A stretch of 64,000 nt of DNA from Luteimonas deserti (GTDB taxonomy: Bacteria; Pseudomonadota; Gammaproteobacteria; Xanthomonadales; Xanthomonadaceae): contig NZ_JACCJZ010000004.1 in the NCBI RefSeq assembly GCF_013425765.1, forward strand, positions 1 through 64,000, read 5' to 3'. Under the pieces are notes generated by a model, which was not told the origin of the DNA, made no database searches, and saw only the letters and a list, made by a program, of their open reading frames with translations. Position numbers and translations under genes: made by a program. The first letter of the stretch is position 1, and every line of letters begins with the position of its first letter. Below are positions 48,101 to 55,920 of the stretch, in pieces.

Positions 48101-50029
48101 GGCATAGCCGACGCCGAGCGTGCCGGCGGGCAGCATCGAGGTCGGCAGGACCAGGACGGCGGGCGCAACGGAGATCGAATACGCACGCGATGCGGTGAAC
48201 GGTCCGGGCACCGGGCTGCTGTCGGTCGCGGTTACGGTGAACGTGAAGGAGCCGCCTGCGGTGGGTGTGCCGGCCAGCGTGCCGTTGGTGGCGAGCGACA
48301 GGCCCGCCGGCAACGCGCCTGCGCTGACGGCGAACGTGTACGGTCCGGTGCCGCCCGAGGCCACGATGGACTGACTGTAGCCGGCGGCCACCGCGGCACT
48401 GGGCAACGTCGGCGGCCCCACCTCGACCGGCACGTCGTCGTCGACGATCGTCCCGAGGCCCTGCGCGTCCGCCAGCGTCGCGTTGACGGGGGCGCCGAGA
48501 TTGACGAAGAACGTCTCGTCGGCCTCCGGCACGATGTCCCCGACCACCGACACCGCGATCGGCAGGCTGGTGATGCCGGGTGCGAAGGTCAGCGTGCCGC
48601 TGGTCGCGAGGTAATCGGCGGGCGCACTTGCGGTCCCGTCGGCAGTCGCATACCCGACGGTGACTGTCCGACCACTGGCGACGTTCAACGCCACCGCGAA
48701 CGTCGCGATGGTCATGCCCGTATTGCCCTCGACGACCGTGACATCGCCGATCGCGAGGCTGGGCAGGGGGTCGTCGTTGAGAATCGTGCCGAGCCCCTGG
48801 CCGTCGGCCACGACCGCACCCGAGACGTTGCCGACGTTGACGAAGAACGTTTCGTCCGCTTCGTTCAGGGTGTCGCCCGTGACCGCGACGCTGAAGGTGT
48901 AACTGGACGCGCCGGCGGGAATGCTCTGCGCGCCCAGGCTGCGCGCGACGTAGTCTTCGCCGGCGACCGCGGTGCCGTCCGCTGTCGCGATGTCGAAGCT
49001 GACACCGCCGGCTCCGGCCGGTGCGCTCAGGTTCACGGTGAATTCGAACGCGGTGGTGCCGGCATCACCCTCGGCGAGCGCCACATCGCCTATCGACAGC
49101 GCGGGCAGCTGGCTCACGGTCAGCGTGAACGCCTCGACCTCGAAATAGCTGCCGCCTCCCGCACTCGAATCGGTGACCCGGATCGTCACCGGGTAATCGC
49201 CAACAGGCGCTGCGGTGCTGCCACTGAGCACACCGGCCGAAGACAGCATGACCCCGGCGGGCAGGCTGCCCGTCTCGAGCTGATAGCTGTAGGGCGCGAC
49301 GCCGCCGAGCGTGGACAGCGACTCGGAGAATGCAGCGCCCTGCTGGACGATCGCGGTCGCGGGCACGAGCGTCAGCGACGGGTTCTGCACCGTTCCGGCG
49401 TAGCTCTTCACCACGGACTCGCCGGTGCTGTCCTCCGATCGCACGCCGAAGCTGTACCCGCCCCGCGCAGTGGGTGTACCGGACAGGACGCCGGCGGCGT
49501 TGAGCGAGAGGCCCGCCGGCAATGCGCCACTGCCGAGCGCGTAGCTGTAGGGCGCTTGCCCGCCATCGGACGCCAGCGTCACGCTGAAGGGCGTGCCCGC
49601 GGTCAATGCGGGGAGGGACGCGGGGGTCACCACGATCGCGGAATTCGACGGCGTGATGGTGATGCTGAAGAGCACCAGGTCGTTCTCCTCGTCGAGCAGC
49701 GTGAAGCTGTCGGTGGGATCCGTACTGATGCCGTCGTGGGTATAGGTGACCTGCTGGAAGCCGCCACTGTTCGGTCCGATCACATACGTCCCGGAGGTCG
49801 GCGGTGTCGCGGGTGGGCCGTCGCTCATGCCTCCGTCGAAACTGCCGTCGCAGTTGCTGACATCGAACGTCGCGGAGCCACCGCTGGTGATGGTGGCCGT
49901 GAACGGCGTCGGACAGAACGCCGACGTCTGGGCACTGACACTGCCGGGCCACACCAGGCCGATGAGCATGAGCCAGCACGCACAATAGAATGCGCCCGCG
50001 ACTCCACGGCGCGTCGACAACGTCTGCAT
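45143..50029 (-). CDS. Large autotransporter-like surface protein with putative Ig and Calx-beta domains
   Basis: A 1628-residue protein, one of the longest in the window. The signal peptide ends near residue 33 (VSA/QT). The passenger holds nine repeats of the He_PIG-like type, marked by LPAGLxL, GxLSGTPT and FSVTATDS blocks spaced about 85-90 residues. It also has two Calx-beta domains at about 310-540 (IGDVTVVEGNTGM, NEADETFFVNVG) and one cadherin-like unit (GFAGTDAFTYLATNSGG). A helical linker (DAQAAATRRFATSQLDNFQQ) leads to a beta-barrel from about 1354 to the end, with GAGLGYGQDSTSI and RLLLGFGASFQF. This is a type V-like layout. The barrel ends in MFRTGR without a terminal aromatic residue. 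ATG 50029 has AGGGGAA upstream. Confidence 0.88.
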   Translation of the reverse strand: MQTLSTRRGVAGAFYCACWLMLIGLVWPGSVSAQTSAFCPTPFTATITSGGSATFDVSNCDGSFDGGMSDGPPATPPTSGTYVIGPNSGGFQQVTYTHDGISTDPTDSFTLLDEENDLVLFSITITPSNSAIVVTPASLPALTAGTPFSVTLASDGGQAPYSYALGSGALPAGLSLNAAGVLSGTPTARGGYSFGVRSEDSTGESVVKSYAGTVQNPSLTLVPATAIVQQGAAFSESLSTLGGVAPYSYQLETGSLPAGVMLSSAGVLSGSTAAPVGDYPVTIRVTDSSAGGGSYFEVEAFTLTVSQLPALSIGDVALAEGDAGTTAFEFTVNLSAPAGAGGVSFDIATADGTAVAGEDYVARSLGAQSIPAGASSYTFSVAVTGDTLNEADETFFVNVGNVSGAVVADGQGLGTILNDDPLPSLAIGDVTVVEGNTGMTIATFAVALNVASGRTVTVGYATADGTASAPADYLATSGTLTFAPGITSLPIAVSVVGDIVPEADETFFVNLGAPVNATLADAQGLGTIVDDDVPVEVGPPTLPSAAVAAGYSQSIVASGGTGPYTFAVSAGALPAGLSLATNGTLAGTPTAGGSFTFTVTATDSSPVPGPFTASRAYSISVAPAVLVLPTSMLPAGTLGVGYAAAITPASGGTAPYTYAVTSGTLPAGLAIDASSGAITGAPSALGDFDFSVTATDTSTGSGPYTVTQTYRITVVDAAPVANPVAFAVAYGAPATAVTLDITGGAATSVSLGTLPASGTAVATGTGITYQPAAGFAGTDAFTYLATNSGGTSAPALVTVTVSAPVVSIAPGVLPDLTVAQPYSQTLSASGAVAPYTFAVTAGALPAGLALSDAGALSGAPTAAGTFSIGIVATDANGQTGTRTYTLLVQSPQLGLTPGSGPLTAPYATPFSQAFGASGGVGPYGYSVTGALPPGLTFVGDTLSGTPTAPGSYAFDITVTDSGATGVGAPFSLTRSYTLEVPQPAITITPPALPDATAGVAYAQALSAGGGVAPYLFSVSGGALPAGLNLTGEGRLSGTPTATGTYTFSVAAADANGQSATRTYAMSVAVPALTMTPETLADSTAGSPYRQQFTAAGGIPGYRYMISAGVLPAGLALAQDTGVVSGTPTQAGRFSFSITATDSTGGTPGSVTVAYTLAVSAPLISIEPETLPQAQTTLAYSQTLVARGGTAPYTYGVASGALPAGLALSTGGVLSGAPTVAGSFTVSIQATDALGFTGTRTYVLGVIERPDPTRDPEVRGLLDAQAAATRRFATSQLDNFQQRLEQLHGGHASGVHSALAFTARELCAENRFHAPDSPCGMAARQRRQNEDVSGPFDDGGPGSGNAGAPAASGSGGRIGYWIGGTLRSGNHDGQAGARGFDFETEGVSAGADMRVHPLLVIGAGLGYGQDSTSIGRNGSHLRGNARTLALYASLQPGGTFFVDGVLGYQALSYDVDRFLAGGSIARGRRDGDQRMASIALGADLVGGQWQHTPYARVDAMRGTLDGYVEHGGGVHDLAYGEQDVDTTTGSLGLRSAFRRVTGWGAFAPQLRIEYQHDLDADATTSMQYADLLGPVYVTGVRGYDRSRLLLGFGASFQFTGYSLQFDYRGLVGSGEQRDSALQLMFRTGR

Positions 50030-50267
50030 GCTCTGTTCCCCTGATGGCGTCGGCACTGCTGTACCGGACTTCCAGCCCCATACCGCGACGGGCGATCGCA
50101 GTCCCACCCGCGGCCCAGTCGTCCCCCAACGCACGCATTACAGCAGCATTCCGCATCCTTCGCACATCGGGTCGAGGTCGACCCCGGGGCGCTGCTGGTC
50201 ATGCCGCGGGATTTGCGACTACGCTAGCCACCGTCGGCACCGCGAGTCGACCACGGGGAGGGGCGGC

Positions 50268-50816
50268 ATGAGTGAGTTCTTCATCGGTCAGATCATGATG
50301 ACCGGCTTCGGCTTCGCGCCCCGAGATTGGGCGCAGTGCAACGGACAGTTTCTGCCGATCAACCAGAACCAGGCGCTGTTCTCGCTGCTCGGAACCCAGT
50401 ATGGCGGCGACGGCATGACCCTCTTCAGGCTTCCCGACCTGCGCAGTCGCACGCCGGTCGGCTATGCGTCGTCGGTCGACCCCAATTGGCAGCCGTTGCC
50501 GATGCAGGCCGGCGAAAGCGGCGGTGTGGAAAGTGTGGCGCTGCGATCGTCCGAAGTTCCATCGCACGGTCATGCCGTGCATGCGGCGTCGGGCCCCGCC
50601 AACAGTCGCCTGCCCGGCGGCCGCGCCTTCGCGGCGAGCACCAATAGCGCCGGCGCGGCCGTTCCGATCTACGGCGCCGCCTCGGGGCCGAAGGTGACGC
50701 TGGCGCAGCAGTCGGTAGGGACGATCGGCGCCGCGCAACCCCATTCGAATATGCAGCCCTATGCCGCGATCAATTTTTGCATTGCTCTGCAGGGCATCTA
50801 CCCGTCGCGAAACTGA
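50268..50816 (+). CDS. Phage tail collar-domain protein, first of three
   Basis: A 182-residue protein with the tail-collar (MdpB/microcystin-dependent) layout: N-terminal FIGQIMMTGFGFAPRDWAQC followed by NGQFLPINQNQALFSLLGTQ and FRLPDLRSRTPVG, a variable middle, and the conserved C-terminal AINFCIALQGIYPSRN. Such proteins form knob-like trimers in phage tails but occur widely in bacterial genomes without a phage. No other phage gene is near. A GGGGAGGGG ribosome site lies just upstream. It is divergent from the big autotransporter-like gene across 238 bp and first in a four-gene unit with two paralogues and an acetyltransferase. Confidence 0.92.
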   Translation: MSEFFIGQIMMTGFGFAPRDWAQCNGQFLPINQNQALFSLLGTQYGGDGMTLFRLPDLRSRTPVGYASSVDPNWQPLPMQAGESGGVESVALRSSEVPSHGHAVHAASGPANSRLPGGRAFAASTNSAGAAVPIYGAASGPKVTLAQQSVGTIGAAQPHSNMQPYAAINFCIALQGIYPSRN

Positions 50817-50860
50817 TCGGACGGCGCGGGGAGCATCCCGCGCCCCACCGGAGCGCCCAT

Positions 50861-51391
50861 ATGAGTGACTGCTACGTCGGCGAAATCCGCATGTTCGGAT
50901 TCAATCGCCAGCCCATCGGTTGGGTCGCCTGCGATGGCCGACTGCTTCCGATCTCAGAGTACCAGACATTGTTCCAGCTGCTCGGCGTCGCGTATGGCGG
51001 CGATGGGCAGATCACGTTCGCCGTCCCCGATCTGCGCGGTCGGCTTCCGGTGCATCAGGGCCAAGGGCCGGGTCTGGGCAATTACGCACTTGGACGGATG
51101 GCAGGGACGGAGACGGTGACCCTGCTCGCGTCGCAGCTTCCCCCGCATACCCATCCACTGTTGGCGACCACGGCCGCCGCCACTGCCACCGCGCCAGGCC
51201 CCACGCTCGTGCCCGCGGCCGTCAGCGGTGACAACTTCTACGTCAGCAGCATTGCAGGCAATACGGCTGCGGCGATGGGCGCGCAAACGGTCGGGGTGGC
51301 GGGCGGCAGCCAGCCGCACGAAAACTGCATGCCCACGCTGGCGGTTCAGTTCTGCATCGCCTGGGCGGGCCTCTATCCGTCGCAGAACTGA
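50861..51391 (+). CDS. Phage tail collar-domain protein, second of three
   Basis: A 176-residue paralogue of the previous gene: YVGEIRMFGFNRQPIGWVAC, DGRLLPISEYQTLFQLLGVA and FAVPDLRGRLPVHQG at the start, an Ala/Thr-rich middle (TTAAATATAPGPTLVPAAV) and the ending VQFCIAWAGLYPSQN. It starts 45 bp after the first copy. N- and C-terminal blocks are conserved between copies and the middles are unrelated, which suggests different binding surfaces on a shared scaffold. Confidence 0.92.
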   Translation: MSDCYVGEIRMFGFNRQPIGWVACDGRLLPISEYQTLFQLLGVAYGGDGQITFAVPDLRGRLPVHQGQGPGLGNYALGRMAGTETVTLLASQLPPHTHPLLATTAAATATAPGPTLVPAAVSGDNFYVSSIAGNTAAAMGAQTVGVAGGSQPHENCMPTLAVQFCIAWAGLYPSQN

Positions 51392-51433
51392 CCCTCTTCA
51401 AACGCACGTCCGATCCGCACCCGGAGCGATCCC

Positions 51434-51976
51434 ATGACCGAACCCTTTGTCGGACAGATCCAGTTGTTCGGCTTCAACTTCAATCCTATGGGCTGGGCGT
51501 TCTGCAACGGCGCTGCCGTGCCGATCCAGCAGAACACCGCGCTGTTCTCGCTGCTGGGTGTGAACTATGGCGGGAACGGACAAACCGTGTTCCGGCTGCC
51601 CAACCTGGCCGGCCGCGCAGGCTGCGGTTCCGGCCAGGGGCATGCGCTGACACCTCGGAGCGTCGGGGACACGTTCGGGACCAATACGGCCACCTTGACC
51701 GCCGCGCAGATGCCCGCGCACGGACACCCGATCAACGCCTATTCGCAGTCGGCCGTGGGCAGCGGGCGTTCCGCCCCGGTCACCGATGGCGGGCTCTCGT
51801 TTCTCACAGTGAACACCAGTGCGCGAACCTTCGCGTCGGGTGCACCGGACACGACGCTCGCCCCCGATATGCTCCAGCCCGAAGCGGGCGGTGGCCAACC
51901 TCATGCGAATAGGCAGCCCTACCTCGCTCTGAACTTCTCGATCGCGCTGCAAGGGGTCTTCCCGTCGTTTCCGTGA
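51434..51976 (+). CDS. Phage tail collar-domain protein, third of three
   Basis: A 180-residue third paralogue: FVGQIQLFGFNFNPMGWAFC, NGAAVPIQQNTALFSLLGVN and VFRLPNLAGRAGCGSGQG, then a Ser/Ala-rich middle and LALNFSIALQGVFPSFP at the end. Its stop overlaps the GTG start of the acetyltransferase gene (GTGA), so the two are translated in coupling. This supports one functional unit of three collar proteins and a modifying enzyme. Confidence 0.92.
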   Translation: MTEPFVGQIQLFGFNFNPMGWAFCNGAAVPIQQNTALFSLLGVNYGGNGQTVFRLPNLAGRAGCGSGQGHALTPRSVGDTFGTNTATLTAAQMPAHGHPINAYSQSAVGSGRSAPVTDGGLSFLTVNTSARTFASGAPDTTLAPDMLQPEAGGGQPHANRQPYLALNFSIALQGVFPSFP

Positions 51977-52530
51977 CGGCCGGGGACGCCCTTCTTGCCG
52001 GCACGCCGGACGACGGGCTCCAGGCGCTGCCCGCGCTCGCTGCGCAGGGCTTGACGATTCGGCGCCTGTGCGAGCGCGATATGGCATGGTTGCCCGCGCT
52101 GTATGCCAGCACCCGCGAAGACGAAATGTCCCGGCTGCCGTGGCCGGATGCCATGAAGCATGGTTTCCTCGCTCAGCAGTGCGCGGCGCAGCACCGCCAC
52201 TACGTCGCGGTCTTCGCCGATGCCGAGTTCTATGTCGTCTGTGATGGTGACCGCCCGGTGGGGCGCTTCTATCTACAGCCAACGCCCCCCCTGCACCGGA
52301 TCATCGACATCGCGCTGCTTCCAGGCGCGCGTGGACGCGGGGTGGGTACCGCACTGATCGTGGCGTCCCAGCGCAGGGCATACGCCCAGGGATGCGGCAT
52401 GGAGTTGCACGTGTTTCACTCGAACGCTGACGCGGCGCGCCTCTACGCCCGGCACGGTTTCGTCGGTGTCGAGGGTGATCCGGCGGCGTCCCATCGCCTG
52501 ATGCGGTGGAACCGGCCCGAGCCGTCGTGA
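51973..52530 (+). CDS. GNAT family N-acetyltransferase
   Basis: A 185-residue acetyltransferase. The acetyl-CoA motif A is visible as IDIALLPGARGRGVGTALIV (Q/RxxGxG/A type), preceded by the fold's strands FYVVCDGDRPVGRFYL and followed by ADAARLYARHGFVGV. The GTG start at 51973 overlaps the third tail-collar stop. The acceptor is unknown. Coupling to the collar proteins suggests it may modify one of them or a partner, and the same combination recurs in related bacteria as far as I recall. Confidence 0.9.
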   Translation: MTAGDALLAGTPDDGLQALPALAAQGLTIRRLCERDMAWLPALYASTREDEMSRLPWPDAMKHGFLAQQCAAQHRHYVAVFADAEFYVVCDGDRPVGRFYLQPTPPLHRIIDIALLPGARGRGVGTALIVASQRRAYAQGCGMELHVFHSNADAARLYARHGFVGVEGDPAASHRLMRWNRPEPS

Positions 52531-52539
52531 CTGCGTTCG

Positions 52540-52830
52540 TCAGTTGAAGACGGCCTGGTAGACGAAGCCCTCGCGGTTCTGTGCGATGGGTACGAGGAAG
52601 ATGCCGACATCACCCAGCCGCGGATGGCGCATCCGGAAGGTCTGCTGGGGAAACAGCAAGGGAGACCCGTTGTGGAATAACAACGAGAACGGGGTGCGCT
52701 GCGCACCCGGTAGCGTCGCTTGCACCGGCGCCGCTTCGACCAGCACGAAGGGCGCCTCGAGTCCCTGGATGTCCGCCATGAATGTCTCGTTGAGACAACC
52801 GGCGAAGTGTTCGAGCGTCAGCAGGTCCAT
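52540..52830 (-). CDS. DUF6916-like small protein, convergent with the tail-collar unit
   Basis: A 96-residue protein without signal peptide or membrane segment: LTLEHFAGCLNETFMADIQG at the start, and PFSLLFHNGSPLLFPQQTFR and GVGIFLVPIA-type strands (GDVGIFLVPIAQNREGFVYQ) later. The pattern of a small beta domain with FSLLFxG and PQxxYxxxHPxLG-type elements fits a family usually found with tail-collar genes (DUF6916, from memory). Its stop is 9 bp from the acetyltransferase stop. The function is unknown; its steady company suggests a chaperone or adaptor for the collar proteins. Confidence 0.75.
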   Translation of the reverse strand: MDLLTLEHFAGCLNETFMADIQGLEAPFVLVEAAPVQATLPGAQRTPFSLLFHNGSPLLFPQQTFRMRHPRLGDVGIFLVPIAQNREGFVYQAVFN

Positions 52831-52917
52831 TCGGCGACAAGGCAGGAAAGAAGGCGAACATCATCGCGCCTCGTATCCCGTTTGGCACGCCGGAGCGCGG
52901 GTCGGTCGCCAAGGCAA

Positions 52918-52932
52918 GCACCAACGGGGTGC
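52918..52932 (+). promoter_or_regulatory. NtrC (GlnG) binding site 1 upstream of glnA
   Basis: GCACC-AACGG-GGTGC matches the inner ten positions of the NtrC consensus TGCACC-N5-GGTGCA as a perfect palindrome. It lies about 95-105 bp upstream of the glnA -24/-12 promoter. Confidence 0.75.
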
Positions 52933-52945
52933 GGGGACATCTCCC

Positions 52946-52962
52946 TGCATTATTGTGGTGCA
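52946..52962 (+). promoter_or_regulatory. NtrC (GlnG) binding site 2 upstream of glnA
   Basis: TGCATT-ATTGT-GGTGCA matches the NtrC consensus with a full right half and four of six bases in the left half. The two site centres are about 29 bp apart, close to three helical turns, so the sites face the same side of the DNA. Confidence 0.75.
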
Positions 52963-53023
52963 AAAGCCGCGGGGCGATGGCGTCTGGCATCGGCTAAGCC
53001 ATTGTTTTCTTGTTGCGAATGGT

Positions 53024-53038
53024 TGGCACGCTCATTGC
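53024..53038 (+). promoter_or_regulatory. Sigma-54 promoter of glnA
   Basis: TGGCACG-CTCA-TTGC is an exact match to the -24/-12 consensus, 40 bp upstream of the glnA start. With the two NtrC sites upstream, glnA should be switched on by nitrogen limitation through NtrC and RpoN. Confidence 0.9.
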
Positions 53039-53077
53039 GTCGCTGCATGCACTCCCAAAGCAAGGTGACCGTTTCCG

Positions 53078-54487
53078 ATGTCCATCGACACCGTCGAAAA
53101 GCTGATCAAGGACCACAAGATCGAATTCGTGGATCTGCGTTTCACCGACATGCGCGGCGTGCAGCACCACGTGACGTTTCCGCAGTCGGTGGTCGAGCCG
53201 GGCCTGTTCGAGGACGGCAAGATGTTCGACGGCTCGTCGATCAGCGGCTGGCGCGGCATCCAGAACTCGGACATGGTGCTGTTGCCCGATCCGTCCACCG
53301 CGTTCGTCGATCCGTTCACCGCCGATCCGACCCTGGTGCTGACCTGCGACATCCTCGATCCGACCACCATGCAGGCCTACGAGCGCGATCCGCGCGGGAT
53401 CGCCCGCCAGGCCGAGGCCTTCCTGAAGTCCAGCGGCATCGCGGACCAGGCCTTCTTCGGTCCCGAGCCCGAGTTCTTCATCTTCGATTCGGTGCGCTAC
53501 GCCAACGAGATGGGGCACACCTTCTTCCACATCGAGTCGGAAGAAGCGCACTGGAACTCGGCCAAGGAATACGAGGGCGGCAACAGCGGCTACCGTCCGG
53601 GCATCAAGGGCGGTTACTTCCCGGTCGCGCCGCTCGATTCACTGCACGACATCCGCGCCGAGATGTGCAAGACGCTGGCCCAGGTCGGCATCGAGGTCGA
53701 AGTGCACCACCACGAGGTGGCGAATGCGGGGCAGTGCGAGATCGGCACGCGCTTCAACTCGCTGGTCAAGAAGGCCGACGAGCTGCAGACGATGAAGTAC
53801 ATCGTCAAGAACGTCGCCTTCCGCAACGGCAAGACCGCGACCTTCATGCCCAAGCCGATCGTCGGCGACAACGGCAGCGGCATGCACGTGCACCAGAGCC
53901 TCGCCAAGGGCGGCACCAACCTGTTCACCGGTGACGGCTACGGCGGCCTGAGCCAGACTGCGCTGTGGTACATCGGCGGCATCTTCAAGCACGCCCGCGC
54001 GATCAACGCGTTCTCCAATGCGTCCACCAACTCCTACAAGCGTCTGGTGCCGGGTTTCGAAGCGCCGGTCATGCTGGCCTACTCGGCCTCGAACCGCTCG
54101 GCCTCGTGCCGCATCCCGTACGTCGCCAACCCGAAGGCGCGCCGCATCGAAATGCGTTTCCCCGATCCGATGCAGTCGGGCTACCTGACTTTCGCCGCGC
54201 TGATGATGGCGGGCCTGGACGGCATCAAGAACCAGATCGATCCGGGCGGCCCGAGCGACAAGGACCTCTACGACCTGCCGCCCGAGGAAGAGAAGAACTT
54301 CCCGACCGTGTGCCATTCGCTCGACCAGGCGCTCGACGCACTCGACAAGGACCGCGACTTCCTCAAGGCCGGCGGCGTGTTCTCCGACGACTTCATCGAT
54401 GCCTACATCGCGCTGAAGATGAAGGAAGTCACCGCGTTCCGCGGCGCGACCCACCCGCTCGAATACCAGATGTACTACGCGATCTGA
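53078..54487 (+). CDS. glnA: Type I glutamine synthetase
   Basis: GlnA makes glutamine from glutamate, ammonia and ATP and is the main route of ammonium assimilation. The 469-residue protein matches the E. coli type I-beta length. It contains [19 protein letters not shown], the ATP-site region [34 protein letters not shown] and the adenylylation loop [11 protein letters not shown] with the target Tyr near residue 398. Activity should therefore be controlled by GlnE as well as by transcription from its sigma-54/NtrC promoter. It is followed by a porin, a PII protein and an ammonium transporter. Confidence 0.98.
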   Translation: MSIDTVEKLIKDHKIEFVDLRFTDMRGVQHHVTFPQSVVEPGLFEDGKMFDGSSISGWRGIQNSDMVLLPDPSTAFVDPFTADPTLVLTCDILDPTTMQAYERDPRGIARQAEAFLKSSGIADQAFFGPEPEFFIFDSVRYANEMGHTFFHIESEEAHWNSAKEYEGGNSGYRPGIKGGYFPVAPLDSLHDIRAEMCKTLAQVGIEVEVHHHEVANAGQCEIGTRFNSLVKKADELQTMKYIVKNVAFRNGKTATFMPKPIVGDNGSGMHVHQSLAKGGTNLFTGDGYGGLSQTALWYIGGIFKHARAINAFSNASTNSYKRLVPGFEAPVMLAYSASNRSASCRIPYVANPKARRIEMRFPDPMQSGYLTFAALMMAGLDGIKNQIDPGGPSDKDLYDLPPEEEKNFPTVCHSLDQALDALDKDRDFLKAGGVFSDDFIDAYIALKMKEVTAFRGATHPLEYQMYYAI

Positions 54488-54833
54488 TTTCCGCCGTCGT
54501 AGCGCCGCGTGCGGCGCGACGGGACGTACCACGCCGGCGGCGTTCGACGGCCGGCCGCAGGACCCGGGCGCATCGCCGCCCGGGGTGACACCCGCAGACG
54601 GCGACGCCTTCCCTCCCCCACGGTCGGGGGCGTCGCCCGATGCATCTGCAATGACGATCAGGCCGAAGCCGGATCGACGGGGACACGGCCCGGGGGTGGG
54701 CCGCGTGCGACCCACAAGCGCCGCAGAGCGCAGGTCGCCGAACCAGGACGCCAGGGGCGGCGTCGACACGTATCACGCGCTACGTACCACGCAATGACCG
54801 GGGAGGGCTTTCATTCATTGAGGAGCCTGTGTC
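54488..54833 (+). other. 346-bp intergenic region glnA - TorF-type porin
   Basis: No supported gene. Shortly after the glnA stop lies the inverted repeat GCGCCGC-GT-GCGGCGC (54502-54517), which may assist termination but lacks a T-run. Further on are GC-rich stretches and no clear -24/-12 element or NtrC site, so the promoter of the porin-glnK-amtB genes could not be placed. Confidence 0.45.
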
Positions 54834-55538
54834 ATGCCGTCTCGCCATCGTGTTTCCGCAACAATCCTGTGGCTCGGCCTGCTCGCCGCCGGCGGTGCAC
54901 AGGCCGAGGTGTCGGGGTCGCTCACGCTGACCAGCGACTACCTGTTCCGTGGCATCACCCAGACCGACGGGAAGCCCGCCCTGCAGGGTGGCATCGAGTG
55001 GGCGCACGACAGCGGGTTCTACGCCGGCGCCTGGGGCAGCAGCATCAGCTGGCTGTCCGATTCCGATCCCGACATTTCCAGCCAGGTCGAACTCGACGGC
55101 TATCTCGGCGTCCGCGGCGACTTCGGTGACAGCGGCGTCGGCTGGGACGTCGGCGCCGTGCATTACTGGTATCCGGGCCGCTATCCGGCCGGCTTCAACA
55201 AGGCCGATACCACCGAGCTGTATGCCGGGCTGAGCTGGAGCGTCCTCGGCGCCAAGTATTCCTATGCGGTCACCGATCTCTTCGGCATCCCCGACTCCGA
55301 CGGCAGCAGCAATCTCGACGTCACCGTCGGCTGGGAGTTCGCGCCCGGCTGGAGCTTGAACGGGGCCGTCGGCAAGCAGTGGGTCGCAGGCACCGCCGGC
55401 ACCGCGACCTATGCGTTCTGGTCGGCCGGGGTGGGCAAGACCTTCGACAACGGCTTCGACGTCGCCTTGGCCTGGAACGACAACGACCTGATCGGTCCCG
55501 ACGAGACCATCACCTTCGCGGTCACCAAGTCGTTCTGA
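54834..55538 (+). CDS. TorF family putative porin
   Basis: A 234-residue outer-membrane protein: signal peptide 1-24 (cleavage after AQA), then alternating barrel strands. It starts SGSLTLTSDYLFRGITQTDG, the hallmark of the TorF (Gcw_chp) family, continues with GGIEWAHDSGFYAGAWGSS and ends in VALAWNDNDLI and FAVTKSF with a terminal Phe. Proteins of this family often sit directly upstream of glnK-amtB, as here with a 27-bp gap, and may help ammonium or other small solutes cross the outer membrane; this role is inferred from position. Confidence 0.92.
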   Translation: MPSRHRVSATILWLGLLAAGGAQAEVSGSLTLTSDYLFRGITQTDGKPALQGGIEWAHDSGFYAGAWGSSISWLSDSDPDISSQVELDGYLGVRGDFGDSGVGWDVGAVHYWYPGRYPAGFNKADTTELYAGLSWSVLGAKYSYAVTDLFGIPDSDGSSNLDVTVGWEFAPGWSLNGAVGKQWVAGTAGTATYAFWSAGVGKTFDNGFDVALAWNDNDLIGPDETITFAVTKSF

Positions 55539-55904
<366 letters not shown>

Positions 55905-55920
55905 ATCCACGGAGATTCCC

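Noticed and set aside
50268-52830. Prophage or tailocin remnant because of tail-collar proteins
   Set aside because: No baseplate, sheath, terminase, integrase or lysis genes nearby; collar proteins with GNAT and DUF6916 occur as stand-alone clusters.
52881-52895. TTGGCACGCCGGAGCG as a second sigma-54 promoter near glnA
   Set aside because: The -24 half matches, but the -12 half is AGCG instead of TTGC.
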